The notes under the pieces: generated by a model
What the model was told of the DNA's origin: nothing
Database searches by the model: none
The model's input: only the letters and a program-made list of their open reading frames with translations
DNA from: Carallia brachiata
Lineage: Eukaryota; Streptophyta; Magnoliopsida; Malpighiales; Rhizophoraceae
DNA length: 64,000 nucleotides
Assembly: GCA_021464245.1 (NCBI GenBank)
Contig: JADCRB010000019.1
Coordinates: 496,001-560,000, forward strand
Reading direction: 5' to 3'
Part shown: positions 1 through 12,243 of the stretch, one piece after another
Position numbering within the stretch: the first letter of the stretch is position 1
Layout: the number at the start of each line of letters is the position of its first letter
Translations under genes and position numbers: made by a program

Positions 1-250
1 TGTTCTTTTTTTTTTTTTGAGTAAACAATGAGCGCTTGATGTCTCTATGAACTTGCTATTGTATTTATAATGATGAGCATAGATAGAGAGAAACAGTAAA
101 GAACAAGAGGGTCCATTTAATGTAGCTTGACAAAATTTAATCTTATTCCTTGCATGTATAGAGTATGTTAATGACATACAGTAGGCACACTAGGACACTT
201 TAAGATTTTCTATATGTGTCAAAATATTCCTGCAATGCAAGAGATTGCAC
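1..250 (-). promoter_or_regulatory. Promoter region of a second polygalacturonase gene off the left edge
   Basis: This stretch matches, base by base with scattered differences, the promoter of the polygalacturonase gene at 9200-9450. Shared blocks include the TATA box (TATAAATA on the minus strand, at 69-62), the GCGCTCATTG-type leader near 30-40, and the upstream block around CTTTAAGATTTTC at 200-215. The TATA box reads leftwards, so transcription would leave the window at position 1. I infer a tandem paralogue to the left. Its coding part is not in view. Confidence 0.7.
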
Positions 251-1317
251 ATTTAGTTATATTTTCTCTCACAAGATACTTTATTGGTTAAGCGCTACAC
301 TTTTACATTTTAAGTTTTGGAATCTAATCTAAAATAGGAGAGTATAAATATGAGATTTATGAAAATAATAAGAGTTATTTTTATTATGTATTTCATAGTC
401 TAACAAGACTCTTAATAGATAAAAAAATAATTATCCTGATCTTTTTAAGGGGTCTCTATTTAGTTGTTAAATGTTTACAACGTAGCTTAATCTTATTTTT
501 AAGTAACAACAAAATAATTTTGTAATTCATCTAACGAAATCTAACAACTTATTTATTTTTTTTTCAAATTTTAATTATCCAACCCAGTTATTATTTTGGT
601 GGTACCTGAATATTACTACTTAGTATTTTTTTTTTTTTTTTGTCTATAAGAAACTCTATTGGGTACTACTTAATATTTCTCTTGTTGTTAATCATGTAAA
701 ACTTACATCGACTAAAAATAATTAACCCATAACAATAAAGCATTAAATTTTGGGAAATAATGATAACAATTATGTAATAATAAAATAATAATAAAGTAAT
801 GAGCTGCTAGATCATTGAAATTAAAAAAAAAAGATAAACGATTAAATTCTATTAAATGAATTAAGTGATTATTTTATTATTATCTAAAATTAAATTACGT
901 AATAAAACTATTAAGTTTTGAAAAATGTAATTTATAGTTTAATGACACAAACGTTAGTCGATAGATAGGAATTATTAATGCATGATCGTTGAGTTTTTTT
1001 TTTTTTTAATGTAATCATAAATGTGGAACAGGTAACTGATGAACAATTCTCTCTTACTAATTTAAAAATCACGGTCAACACTGTAATTACCCTTTGAACA
1101 TCACATTTTCAAAGGGTAATGGCAAATATTTTGAAAAAAGTGTTATGAAGTATTTCAAAATGAATAATTATGGAAAGAATTATTTATTTTTTAAAAATTA
1201 TTAAATTAAAAAAAAAAGAAAATGATTTTATTCATAATTATATATTTCAAAATGTTTTTATAATACAGTTTTCCATATGTTTATTATTACTTCTTTTCAA
1301 AAACTTACAATATAATA

Positions 1318-1369
<52 letters not shown>

Positions 1370-1953
1370 ATACACTGAAGGTTATGTGCAAGAACATAAA
1401 AGATCTATCATTTAGTTGACTTTAATAAAAACTAATAAAAATAAACGAGACTCTTAAATTTCGATATGAACATTACATGCAAATTAAAAAGGTTAATTTT
1501 AGTAATTCTCTCCGTTACTATACTATATACACCCTTTCTATAATTAAAACTGAGATCTAAAATTTTAATTATTAGAATGTTTTTTTTTTAATTATTGAGT
1601 GGGAATCGAGCAATCAAATATTAATTTATTAACTCAAATTTAAAATTACCTTGCGGCACGGTGTATTTAAAAAATCAAATATGTGACTTGTTACCAAGCA
1701 CTAGATATAGGATGGACTATCTAAATTTTTGTAATAATAATAATCATAATAATAATAATAGTAATAATAATAATAATGCTAACACTATGGATTCCAAAAA
1801 GAAGTTTACATAACAATATAGATTGAAAGTCAATGCTAATGGTTTGTGCGCTCGAACTTGAAGGTTAGCCTGTTGAGGGTTTTCGCCAGACTCCATCAAA
1901 TTGATTTCACATCACAAAATTTCATGTGCGGTAAAGTTACAATGCCGGATTGG
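251..1953. other. Intergenic AT-rich DNA, no gene seen
   Basis: Both strands show only short, low-complexity open frames. The stretch contains an AT dinucleotide repeat (1322-1372) and a TAA-rich run near 1735-1775. I see no splice-bounded exon, no tRNA-like cloverleaf and no recognisable protein fragment. Confidence 0.6.
1322..1372. repeat. AT dinucleotide microsatellite
   Basis: About 50 bases of nearly pure alternating A and T, with one TT slip near 1358. The 81-residue open frame over it is a by-product of the repeat. Confidence 0.9.
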
Positions 1954-2197
1954 GGTGTCCAAACAAATTGTTCAGACACCCAATAAAAATGCAACCGCTT
2001 ATATTATAGTGAAATTGGGTTTATTTTTTAGGAATTTATTTTAGTGTATATTATGTGGTATTTATACTTTAAATTTTAGGGTGATACTTTTCTAATTTTT
2101 GGTTTTAATTTTGTAATTTTTTTTTTCAAAGTTTTAACAAAATTACAAAAAAAAAGGTAGGTGATTGCATTGTTAGGGGTGTCCGGGTGCTACACCG
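1954..2197. mobile_element. Possible MITE with imperfect terminal inverted repeats
   Basis: The left end begins GGTGTCC and soon reads ACACCCAATAAAAATGC. The reverse complement of the right end begins GGTGT and reads ACACCCCTAACAATGC. The two ends therefore form an imperfect inverted pair about 240 bp apart, as in small non-autonomous DNA transposons. I could not find a clean target-site repeat, so the family is open. Confidence 0.4.
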
Positions 2198-2836
2198 CAC
2201 CATTTCAAGTGTGCACATGATTTGCTTTTGATACAATAGTTGATTTCCATAGTTTTTGGCTTTTTGCAGTGTCTTCTCTTGAAGATGAGTTGACCTGCAA
2301 TTTGAGCTTATCAGTGTTTTGATGCAGTACCGACAAGTCGATAGCAATTGTGGCCATTGGAGGACTTGCGATCTTCACATGACCTGTGTTACGGGTCCAA
2401 TTGCATACAATAATAATTAATGATATTCAGACGTGATTTATACATTATACTATCATCACATATTTAGTCTTTTAATTATTATTATTACAAATAAAGATGG
2501 TCTGCAAATGTGCAAACAACTGTCATAATATAAAGTAATGTGAGTTTGTATATAAAATGCGTTAAGTTAACTATTTATATATGGAAACTAAAAAATCTCG
2601 TGAAAAATGGACATATCATCAGGGGCATACGTCTATCTCCAAATTTATATGATTCTGCAGCTTGACAAAACAAAAGATCTCTGCAGCAAAAGCTGCTAGT
2701 TTACTATACAACGATGACAGATAGATAATGAAATCTCCCAAAGCAAAATACAGACCAACCATGGCTGGCACATGGCCAGTCTTACAAAACAATCCATAAA
2801 ATCTCTTTCTGATAAGTCTATTTGTGATCATGATGA
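2198..2836. other. 3' flank of the polygalacturonase gene
   Basis: Non-coding DNA downstream of the polygalacturonase stop codon. The 3' UTR and poly(A) signal of the minus-strand gene should lie in the upper part, but no single signal stands out in this AT-rich stretch. Confidence 0.5.
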
Positions 2837-5800
2837 TCAGAACATTAGCGTTCTCTGAAGACAGGTTACTTGGGGGTACGTGTAATAAGCAGTTCCATGG
2901 GCATTGAGACATTCAGCAACAACAGTCTTGGTTTTGTCAGCTGGAAAAAGGTGGACATTTTTCAGTCGAATGTTTGTGCAGCCAACTGAGGTACTGCACT
3001 TCAACCTTATTGCAACTGGGCCGCTTGATGACCCTCTCACTCCAATGAAGGAGACATCACTTATTTTCACGTCCTTGATTGACATAACCCCCAACAAAAA
3101 AACATAGGTCAATTAATATGAAGAAGTTCCAAAAATAAAATTAAATATTAAGACATTATACCATATTTTTATTCGTCAGTGCATGTAACTCAAAGTTCAA
3201 TTTGGTCATTGTGGTTTTACTGAGAAATTATGTGATGGGAAATAAAATATCATAATCAAAAGAATATCCATATTCTATTCTTCAAATTCAACTGGAACAT
3301 AGTTATTATCTCTTCTCTTTTTTTTTTTTTTTTTCATCAGTGATCACAAGAAAAATCATTTTCTCCAGAAAATAACTTTGACCATTTGCTTTGATGGTGG
3401 TTGTATTAAGAAAAAAAAAAAGGAACTAAAGACCATGCATAGTTTTACTTAGATTAAGATAGGAGTGAATAAAAGTTTTAGGAATCAATTGGCAGTATCA
3501 AAGTTAAAAAGCCAAATTAGAAGTCCAATCAAATTTGAGGAATTAAATTTGTTTTGGCCAAATGAATATGATAGCTAATCCATACAAAAAAGATGTGGCA
3601 ACTGACTGACGAAACTCTCCATACTGTGTATTCTTAAAAAAAAAGTGAGTTGCATGCAACTTTACTATTGTTTGTATACAAAGACGTGTGATACAAACCA
3701 ATGCATTTAATTCATATTGGAATAACCTTACTGTTACACTAAAATTATCCATTATAAATAATCCATGATAACAATATAAAATGTTGGTTAATTATATTTA
3801 CAATCATGTGATAAATCTCAAGTACTTAATAATTTGTTACTCTTACGCGTCGCTTCTGCCAAAATTGTTGCTGTTCCAATGATAATTCTGGTCGATTATG
3901 ATAGGATAGTATGTTGCATAAATGAAGATGTCCTGAAATGTGATCTTCCTAGCATAACCTTGTCCTCCCTAAAAAAAATTAAAAAAAAGAAAAACAAAGA
4001 AGAAGAAAAAGAAGAAGAACCCACAAAGGAAAAGGAACACAATGAACCCGTTCTTTATAGTGCAGTATAAGAAAATTATCAAATTTATGTTTTGGCACTA
4101 AATTAATTTAACTGATGAAATTTATTTCATATATTTCACGTACCTGAATTGATTTGATCCTTACCCCAAAAAGTGTTTTGGTAAAATTGCAATTCCTTAC
4201 ATTTACTTGTTCAACTAAGGCTGGCTTTCCTCCTCCTAAGCTTCCAACACTGCAAAGAAATTAATTGCTTGCTGCAATATTGACTAATCCCAGTAGTTCT
4301 TTATTAATCCCTTAAAATCATGCGGATATGTTTTTAAGATTTATTTACAAGAGGTTCTTTTTTAATAGCAGTATGAGTATTAATCATGGGCATTTCAAAT
4401 AATAAGGATACACGAAAATGAACTGACACCTTAGCTACTCAAGATTTATTTGTAGGAGTTACGTAACATAGCAAGATTTCCTGTTTTTTTTTTTTCTTGA
4501 AAATCCGATGAGAAATAAATTATGGTGAAAAAAAAAATAAAATGAACGCCGAAACGAAAAATCATGTAGACAAACCTTATACCATGACCAGGACCGCACT
4601 GTATCTCAGTAATGTTGATATTGGAACAGCCTGTTTTAATTGCAATGCAGTCGTCACCTGCATTCACACATACATAGACGTTCACATCATGAACAAAAAA
4701 CAGCCATTTACAATGACCATATAAGCGCTCGTAGTGCAATGACACAACACCACGTAATAAGGTTTGTAGTGCAATGCACGATACCATATAATAAGTAGAA
4801 TTCATTCTATAAAAAATTAAAAATAATATTTAAATAGTATTAAATTATATGTTAGTTTTACTAAAAAAAAAAGAAAGAGTAAAATAATAAGTACCTTTAA
4901 TATAATTTCTTTGTTATTTCTTTCATGAACAAAAGTGATCGATCAATAACAAAGCTTAATGTGTTGGAAACCCAACTCAACCTAATTTGCATTGGCGTTT
5001 TAATTAAAAACCTGCACTCTGAAAGAATTAAAACCAAAGAAATCTGAAACCCCAATAACTTTGACCCAAAATGACGGAAACTATGTTAACTCTAAATCTG
5101 AATAACTTAAAATCCAAAAATCCAAAATCATACATTTAAAAATCGATGATCCCAAAATTCGATAAACTTAAGGCCCAAAACATCATATATCTGAAATCTG
5201 AAGCACTTGAGACCCAATCTGACCCCAACTTCTACCCGAACCATCAAAAATTGAAATTATCGTGAAAGAGTACCGCTGTTTATGTGACGAGGACATACCG
5301 GTTCGAATGAAACAATTACTAATATGAACGAAACTTGAGTAGGCAATGTCAATGCCGTCTGTATTCGGACTGAGTGCTGGGGCAATTATCTGGACGTTGG
5401 ATATGAATGCATTATGGCAATTATATATAGTGATGTGGTTTCTTTGGCTGTTGATGCTTTTCAACCCATTGATGCGAAGATTGTTGCAGAAGTAGAACGA
5501 CAATGCCTGGGAATCATTATTCGTTAAAAGAAAAAAAAATTAATAGCTCAAAGTGTGAAATTTTTGGTTTCCAAATAGCCTTAAGGACTCAAAAGAAAAC
5601 TTATGCTTTTTTTATTCCAAAAAAGAGTTGGTGGATGAGATAACAGCATGGAGCAAAAACGGATGAGTGGTGGGACTCACTAGTAAAAGTTGATATTTTT
5701 TTTAAGTGTATGATATGTAACGGAGACTGTAAAATGTTCAACAACACAACACAACAAATCAGTGTAACAAGTGAAACAACAATCACTTAATGTGCACTAT

Positions 5801-8800
5801 GAAATTTATTGCACTCTTTCTAATTTTGCTGCACATCATATTTTAAAAAAAAAAAATGAAAAAAATTTTCATGTGGAGCCTATAGTTCACCCGTCTCCAG
5901 CTTGCATAAAGTACTCGTTTAATATTCGAATTCATTTTATTCAAGACAATTCCATAATAAAAGAATAGCAATTGATCAACTTACCGTCGGTCTTGTGTGG
6001 CCATTCCTCTGTCCATAATTAAGAAAATGGATAAGCATTTGTTCCAAAAATTAAGGAAAAGCAAAAAGAAAACAAGTCTAAGAAAATAGAAAAGGGAAAG
6101 TGGCCAAATTATTGCCAAAGTTCCCTTTTTTCCCACTTACGCTAGTCTTCCACCATTTAGCTCCTTGGCCATCAATTTGTCCATTTCCACTTACTGTAAG
6201 GCCATCCACCTTTTGAAATGAAATCCAAAACCTCCTGTCCAGCCCAGCCCAAGCTGATGGACTGCTGGGGGCTACTATGTTTCCTTCATCTGCATATCAT
6301 AAACATTAAATTTTGCTTAAAATATTCTAATAGTTAGAGTTAGAAATATTAATTTAAATTTATAAAAAGAGAAAAGTAAGAATTTTGAGCGAGAGAGTTA
6401 CTCTCATCGTGTAACTCATGGTTCAATGAGTTTCGTAAGAAGAAAAAAAAAAAACATTGAAATTGCACTGTAATCACTTCAACTTTTTTTTTTTTTTTGG
6501 GTAAGTGGGGTGTGGGGCTGATTGGTGCTAGAAATTGATTCGCAAAGTAATATGCTATCCTTAGGTTGTTAAGTGCATAATTATTAATAATATGATATAT
6601 TAATTCTTCCAAATCATACTAAATTTACTTAATATGATCTATTCAAATTAAGATTGATTGTTTACGTCAAAATGAGAAATTCGCGAAGACAAACTCACTC
6701 CTCTAATCAAAATCTACGTTACAATGTGGACAAACCTTTTGAAGTTGCCACAAAATCATTAATTAGTTCTTGTTTGTAGCGTTAAAATTTGTGAATCTAT
6801 TGTATAGAAGTATCATTTATTTTAAGGATGAGAGTGAAATATTAGATGATGTCTATTGGTGTAAAATATGAAAAATAAAAATTATGTCACGACTAGGTTT
6901 ACCTGAACTTGAATCTTTCTAGATTTACATGGACCACGGAATATCACAGGCTGTAAAAGGAATGTATTTCCTGGTGGAAAGAAAAGAGTGGGGTTGCCTT
7001 TTGTTGCTTCACAGACTTGTGCCCATAACCTGCCAAAGGCCTTCACATTTAAACACAGAGTTAAATTACCAACAGTTTTGAGCAAAGCAGGAAGCAGGAT
7101 AAACATCTACAAATTAACCTGCATCACAAAGTTCCTATTTTCTTCTGCTTGCAAAAATGGATAAGGAGAGATAATGTTATATAGATACTTAAGAATTTTA
7201 TTCGAATTCCTCATTCGAAGTGAGTCAACAATTTATATTGAACTTGTAATGATGCAAACCCTAAACATTTTGGTAAACGTCCCAGATTGTTTGTAGTCCC
7301 TTGGGCTCAATGTAACAATTTAGCCTTACCAATTGCTTTTAATAATATTAGAACCCTAGTATTTTTATCCAAAACCTAAACTTTTACCAACTGAAGCATA
7401 CGAGACGTGGTAAAGTTCGTATTTTCATAGGTTTGACGGGTTCATCAAGCCATCCTGGCACAACCCGTTCTAGAGTCCAACACAACTCATCTATTGATAA
7501 GGTCCATGGGCCCAAAAGACATTTTAATCAGAAACCAACAACTTAACTCTGTATGACCAGACTCGACTTGGTTGGACTTGTGACTTGATTTTTTTTTCAA
7601 AAAAAATCGACGACAACGTAAGAGAAACAATGCAGTGGAGGAATATAATATTGTAAACGATCTATTAAATTAAAAAAAAAAAAACATATGCCCCATTAGA
7701 TGGATTGCACTCCTTAATGTGGATCTTACTGAGTTGCTATGTAGTCCAAGTTTCTTTTTGGAGAACGAAAAAAGCAAAATAAAATATTTTAGTATTAGAA
7801 ATTTAGATTTCATGTGTGAAAATATAATTTCTACTATTTTCAACTATAGATCTTTGTGTATACTTTTTTTGAAAAACAAAATGTATTTGTTATTTAATTT
7901 TTTTATTTGGTACTTTATTTACATATACACCTTATATATACGGTACACTATTCTGCTTTTCAAGATTATACAATTAGTTTATTTCATTTTTTGTTTATTA
8001 TATAGTTAATTATTTTTATTAGTTTTTCATTGTTTATTTATATAATTATTATAATATGCTATAAATTTTATACATATAAATGCATATAATGTACATAAAC
8101 ATGAGTATGATATATATATAGATGCATCATAAATAGTATCAATATACAGAATATGTATAATACAAATATTTATTTAGTCATAATCTTTTATGCTTATATG
8201 CATTTGCTACAACTTAATATATAAAAATAAAAGATAAATAATAATATAGATAATTAGTGAAAAATTAAGTTTTAAATAGTAATATGTTGTCCTACGAGTT
8301 GGTCCGAGCAATCCAAATCCAAAAACAACCCAAACAAAAATTACCGAAAATTGGCTCGGCCTAAAACAAAATGCGACCAAAATGTTTCTGACTAGACCCG
8401 CTCGACACTCTATCCATCACCAATTAAAATTCTTTTTTTTATTTTCTGTTTGTTGGGGATGGGGTGGGGGGTGGGGGGGGGTGTTTGGGCTAGTGGGGTT
8501 CATGCTAGTTAAAATTATCTAGCTCTTATCTTCTTAGTGCATTTTATGAGAAGGCCATCTACAGAAATTAGAATTGCATGTACCGAGCTTTAGTAAGATG
8601 TAAGTGACATACAATGGAATTGTCTGTGACGCCGTCTCCAACAGCACCAAACTTGGTTACATCAAATGCCCCTGCTGGTACAACTATGTCAGTGCTATCA
8701 ACATCTGTTACATTTCTGCTCGTCCCCAATCTAGCTATGCACAATAATAGAAAGATGCCAAGAACATTCTGTTGAAAAACACAACACATCTTCAAGTGCA

Positions 8801-9178
8801 TTAATACATTATATCCAGATTCATTCATGCATTCTTAAATTAATTGGACGATTTTGTTTCCTGTAGTTTTATTTTTCCATGGAGTAAGTAACAAAGATAC
8901 TAAGTAATCTCCTTTCACTAGGCCGATCTCAAAGGTGAGATGTTAGCTTTTTGTGGGATGCAAAACAATCTACGTACTAATGAGTTGTAGTTTAACCATT
9001 TTGCAAGCATATTTAGGATTTAGGCATCTGGTTTGAATCTCGATCGAAGTTAATTAACAGGGAAAAAAAAAAAAGGAAACAACAAATCTACATGATCAGA
9101 AGACTTATTTTATGCGAGAGCAATTAATCTAAATACAATAGATGTCAAATGACGAGCAAAGAAAAAAGAGCTTGCCAT
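2837..9178 (-). CDS. Polygalacturonase (glycoside hydrolase family 28), ten exons, frame uncertain at two junctions
   Basis: Secreted enzyme that cleaves alpha-1,4-galacturonan in cell-wall pectin. Exons by splice signals: 9178-9137 (uncertain), 8768-8613, 7040-6903, 6289-6141, 6008-5985, 5506-5299, 4657-4576, 4249-4144, 3968-3847, 3073-2837; about 420 codons, usual for the family. Exon 2 opens with a hydrophobic signal peptide (NVLGIFLLLCIA), then FDVTKFGAVGDGVTD. All four GH28 signatures are present: NTDGID in exon 6, GDDC and GHG in exon 7, RIK in exon 8. Exon 9 has PIIIDQNYHW, and exon 10 the cysteine-containing C-terminus. Exon 5 is only 24 nt (RNGHTRPT) but joins in frame on both sides. 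Odd points: GT-AG joining of exon 3 to 4 and of exon 9 to 10 does not keep the frame, so the gene may be decayed or use unusual splice sites. The first exon could instead be just ATG followed by a GC-AG intron, or the start could be 8828. Confidence 0.88.
4965..5215. repeat. Decayed hAT-type CCGAAA/ATCTGA repeat inside intron 6
   Basis: A run of degenerate short words such as TCTGAAAC, CCCAATAAC, TTAAAATCC and ATCTGAA every 10-20 bases. It resembles a mutated, reverse-oriented form of the TCGGGT-type internal repeat in the intact hAT element at 35506-36241. No clean ends or target repeat found, so this is a likeness and not a proof. Confidence 0.35.
8455..8482 (+). other. G-run tract in intron 2 with quadruplex potential
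   Basis: Four or more runs of three to eight G on the plus strand, separated by one or two bases. The gene is on the other strand, so the pre-mRNA is C-rich here and any quadruplex would form on the non-template DNA. Confidence 0.6.
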
Positions 9179-9470
9179 TCTCGAAGGTTGAAAAATTTTG
9201 ATAGCACAAAAGCAAACAGTGTCAACTTAGACAATGAGCGCCTGATGTCACAGTGAACTTGTTGCTATTGTATTTATAATGATGACTGGAAGCGAAGATA
9301 GAGAGAAGCCGTCCAGGAGTACAGGTTACATTGTGACTTCCCAAATTCTATTAACATTCCTTTTATATATATTGCATGGTAATGATGTACCATAATTTCA
9401 TTGGGGCACTTTAAGATTTTCCATACGTGTCAAAACGTTTATCCTCCAATGCTAAGTGATTGGAGATCAG
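9179..9470 (-). promoter_or_regulatory. Promoter and 5' leader of the polygalacturonase gene
   Basis: A TATA box (TATAAATA on the minus strand, plus-strand 9271-9278) lies about 95 bases upstream of the ATG at 9178, a normal distance for a plant gene. The region is duplicated at 1-250, and the blocks that survive in both copies (TATA, leader, and the part near 9410-9440) are the best candidates for functional sites. The duplication supports the upstream start over the ATG at 8828. Confidence 0.6.
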
Positions 9471-9479
9471 ACGTGATTA

Positions 9480-9825
9480 AGAGCTGATTAGATCTAAATA
9501 ACTCAATTTAACACACCCCAAACGCACCTGATTTGTATTTATTAGAGGAATAACAATCTATAACCTGAATCACCTGAAATCGAAATAACTTGAGATTCAT
9601 ATCTATAAAATGTGAAACTCAAATAGTCTGAGTTCAAAAATCTGAATACCTAAAACTTATATGTATTTGGAACATAAAGAACTCGAGACTGAATATATCC
9701 AATATTCGATTAATCCAAAATTCGGCAAATCATAACTCATAATACATCATACGCAAATGTCTTGAGACCTGAAATAACTTAAATCTGTCAGACCTATTGT
9801 TAGCCATCTCTATTGGAGATTAAAT
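9480..9825. repeat. Second decayed hAT-type short-word repeat
   Basis: The same style of degenerate words (CCTGAAATC, GAAATAACTTGAGA, AATCTGAATACC) as in the polygalacturonase intron. It ends near 9825 with CAATAGAGATGGCTAAC on the reverse strand, close to the terminus of the hAT element at 35506. The left end is not clear. Confidence 0.35.
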
Positions 9826-10620
9826 TATATAATTTACACTAGTTTTCTGGCTCGTAGGATGAGCAGGTTTTTTTTTGTAATTCAAATCTTAGCATAAAAG
9901 AATTTTAACATGAAGATTAAAAATTCTAATTTAAAGCACTTCTATAATGGGCATACCCTCCATTTTGCACTATGGGAAGGTCATTTACTGCGAACTCTTA
10001 TGCAGTATTTCAATTAGCAAATCAGGAGGCCATGTGTTTGATCCACAATCACATGAGTACAGCTTGGCCATACCATCCACTAAATTTGAGAGATGATTTT
10101 TCTTTCTTGAAAAGCAGAATTTTAGAGTCTTATTTTTCTTTTTTTTTTATTCTTTTATTTTCCTTTTTTAAAAGATTCTATAATTGTAGACATTTATTTA
10201 CAATCAAAATACGATTCTATGAATCAAGAAAATCTTTTGCTTGAGCAATATGAATCAATAGAATCCTCATTGTATTACAATTAAATATATATTTATTGAT
10301 TTATAGATCCCTACTTCCATTGTAATCAAATTTTCATAAGTATAAGATATTCTAATGTTTTTAATTTGTCGATGTATAGGTGAAATATATATTCTAATAT
10401 TCTTTCAGTTTCAAGTTTATATACTTATTATTATTATTATATATATATATAATATCTAATTACAATGTTATAAAGAAGAAGTTGAGAGAAAACTTCTTTT
10501 TACTTATAGCTAAACAATTAATGAATTTAATTTTCATAATTTTTTATATTTTTATCTTTAATTATAATTTGTAAAAAAAATAATAAGTTTTTATTTTTGA
10601 AAGTTTTTTATATTATTAGC
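9826..10620. other. Intergenic AT-rich DNA
   Basis: No gene seen. The 90-codon frame at 9972-10244 is rich in F, K and I and has no family likeness. Confidence 0.55.
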
Positions 10621-10811
10621 AAGTGTTGATGCGGATGGTAGGGGTCCGTCACCGTTTAACCAGAAGTCTCGAGTTCTAGTCCCTGGAAATGCAGATGCGT
10701 TAAATACTTGTTGGGAGACCTTTACCACCCTTTGAGATTTGTCCGGGTCGATCCAGATTAGTCAGCCCATTGAGTTAGATACTGAACGGTCTCAAACAAA
10801 AAAAAATTTTT
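10621..10811 (+). mobile_element. SINE-like, tRNA-derived repeat
   Basis: GATGCGGATGGTAGGGG resembles an RNA polymerase III A box. About 45 bases on, GAGTTCTAGTCCC resembles a B box. An A-rich tail (CAAACAAAAAAAAA) closes the unit. Head, B-box spacing and A-tail fit a tRNA-derived SINE. Family not identified. Confidence 0.4.
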
Positions 10812-11660
10812 TTTATATTTTATCCCTAATTATAATTTGTAAAATTCTAAAAGTAATCTATTAGCATTAATAACTATTTTAATGCTCCCTCAATCTTTGC
10901 ATTTTATTTTTTTCTTAGCTAATAAAACGAAATGGAGGTTTTGCATTAATCATTCACTAAGCTTCTAAATTAAAAAAATATGTGCAAGTTATTTGTTAAC
11001 AATTATAATTATTTTTCTTATAAAAGAATGAAAATAATGAAAGTGATGACAAGATTATAAAATCATATTTTAAAAATAATATAAAAGAGACTGATATTTG
11101 ATTTTAACTATTCTTTTCTTTAGATTTCATGCCATATTTATTTATTTATTTATCTATATTCTATAGTTATACTATATATATAAAGAAGAAGCAAAGAGAA
11201 AGCTAAGAGAAAGCTTCCCGTATTCTCAGGCTGCCACTTAATATAACTTGATAATTTATCTCAATTTATTTTGTCTCAAAAATTACCAACAATTTATTCC
11301 AAAAAAAAAAAAAAAGAACCATTTACTTTTCCCAAGCTTACGTTACTGTCCAAGAAAGAATAAAACCATTTTGTTCTTCCAAGCTCACGTTATGACCTAC
11401 TTAAATGCCTAAAATTGTATATAACTGTTGAATTCGCCATAATTGTCATCATTTGGCTCTTTAATGGCCTGTTCAACGTCTATTTGCTTTCTGGTTATAT
11501 ATGTTTTTTCTATATATCGTACACCTGCCTACCATTTACGTCTACGTAGTTCTCTAGGCTTCTTTCCTTATTCTTACGTCATGTTTTCATTTTCCAAACT
11601 AAAAATAATTGAATTAGTTATCTTAATTTTATGTTCAATGTTGAATACAATGATATTTGA
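10812..11660. other. Intergenic AT-rich DNA
   Basis: No gene or clear repeat apart from poly(A/T) runs and a TTTA-type microsatellite near 11135. A GCTAAGAGAAAGCTTCC...GCTGCCAC block near 11195-11240 recurs in variant form around 16150-16520. Confidence 0.5.
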
Positions 11661-12146
11661 CTATGGAGCACAGACACTTCAAAAGTGAAAGTATTACATG
11701 TCGGACACGCTGTGGACACGTGTCTGACACGGTTAGAAGTATCAGCCAAAAATATATATGTATTTTTAATTCGGACACACGTGTCGGATACAGGAAGTAC
11801 AAGTGTCCGATACGTTATGGACAGACACGCCTGAATATTTTTATAATTATTTTTAACAAATAAAGAAAATTCTTAAAAATTATAATTTAATACTGTTAAT
11901 TATCTATAACTTTTGAGACGCTTAACTTTCAACTTATTTTTAATTTTAAAAGAAAAATTAAATTGATTATAAAATTTTATATCTCTATTATAGGATTTCA
12001 CAATAAAGAATAAAGAATTTTACGATATATTATTTAAATAAAAAATTTATAAAACTTATAATAGTTATATAAATATATTTTTTGGTGAATAAAATTTATA
12101 CAATTGTTTAAAAATATATATATGATGCACAAAAATTTTATAAATT

Positions 12147-12177
<31 letters not shown>

Positions 12178-12243
12178 GTCGTGTCCAACCCCTATCCGTG
12201 TCGTATCGTGTCAGCATCGTCATGTCCGTGTCCGTGCTTCATA
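11661..12243. mobile_element. Non-autonomous Mutator-like element (MULE-MITE)
   Basis: The left end reads CTATGGAGCACAGACAC. The right end, reverse complemented, reads TATGAAGCACGGACAC, continuing as a GGACACG-rich inverted repeat. It is flanked by 9-bp direct repeats, gatatttga (11652-11660) and gatatctga (12244-12252), differing at one base. Nine-base target repeats with GGACAC-type ends are typical of Mutator-like elements. The interior is AT-rich and has no transposase, so it would need help from another element to move. Confidence 0.8.

Noticed and set aside
2904..3107. 67-codon plus-strand ORF
   Set aside because: Antisense of the last polygalacturonase exon.
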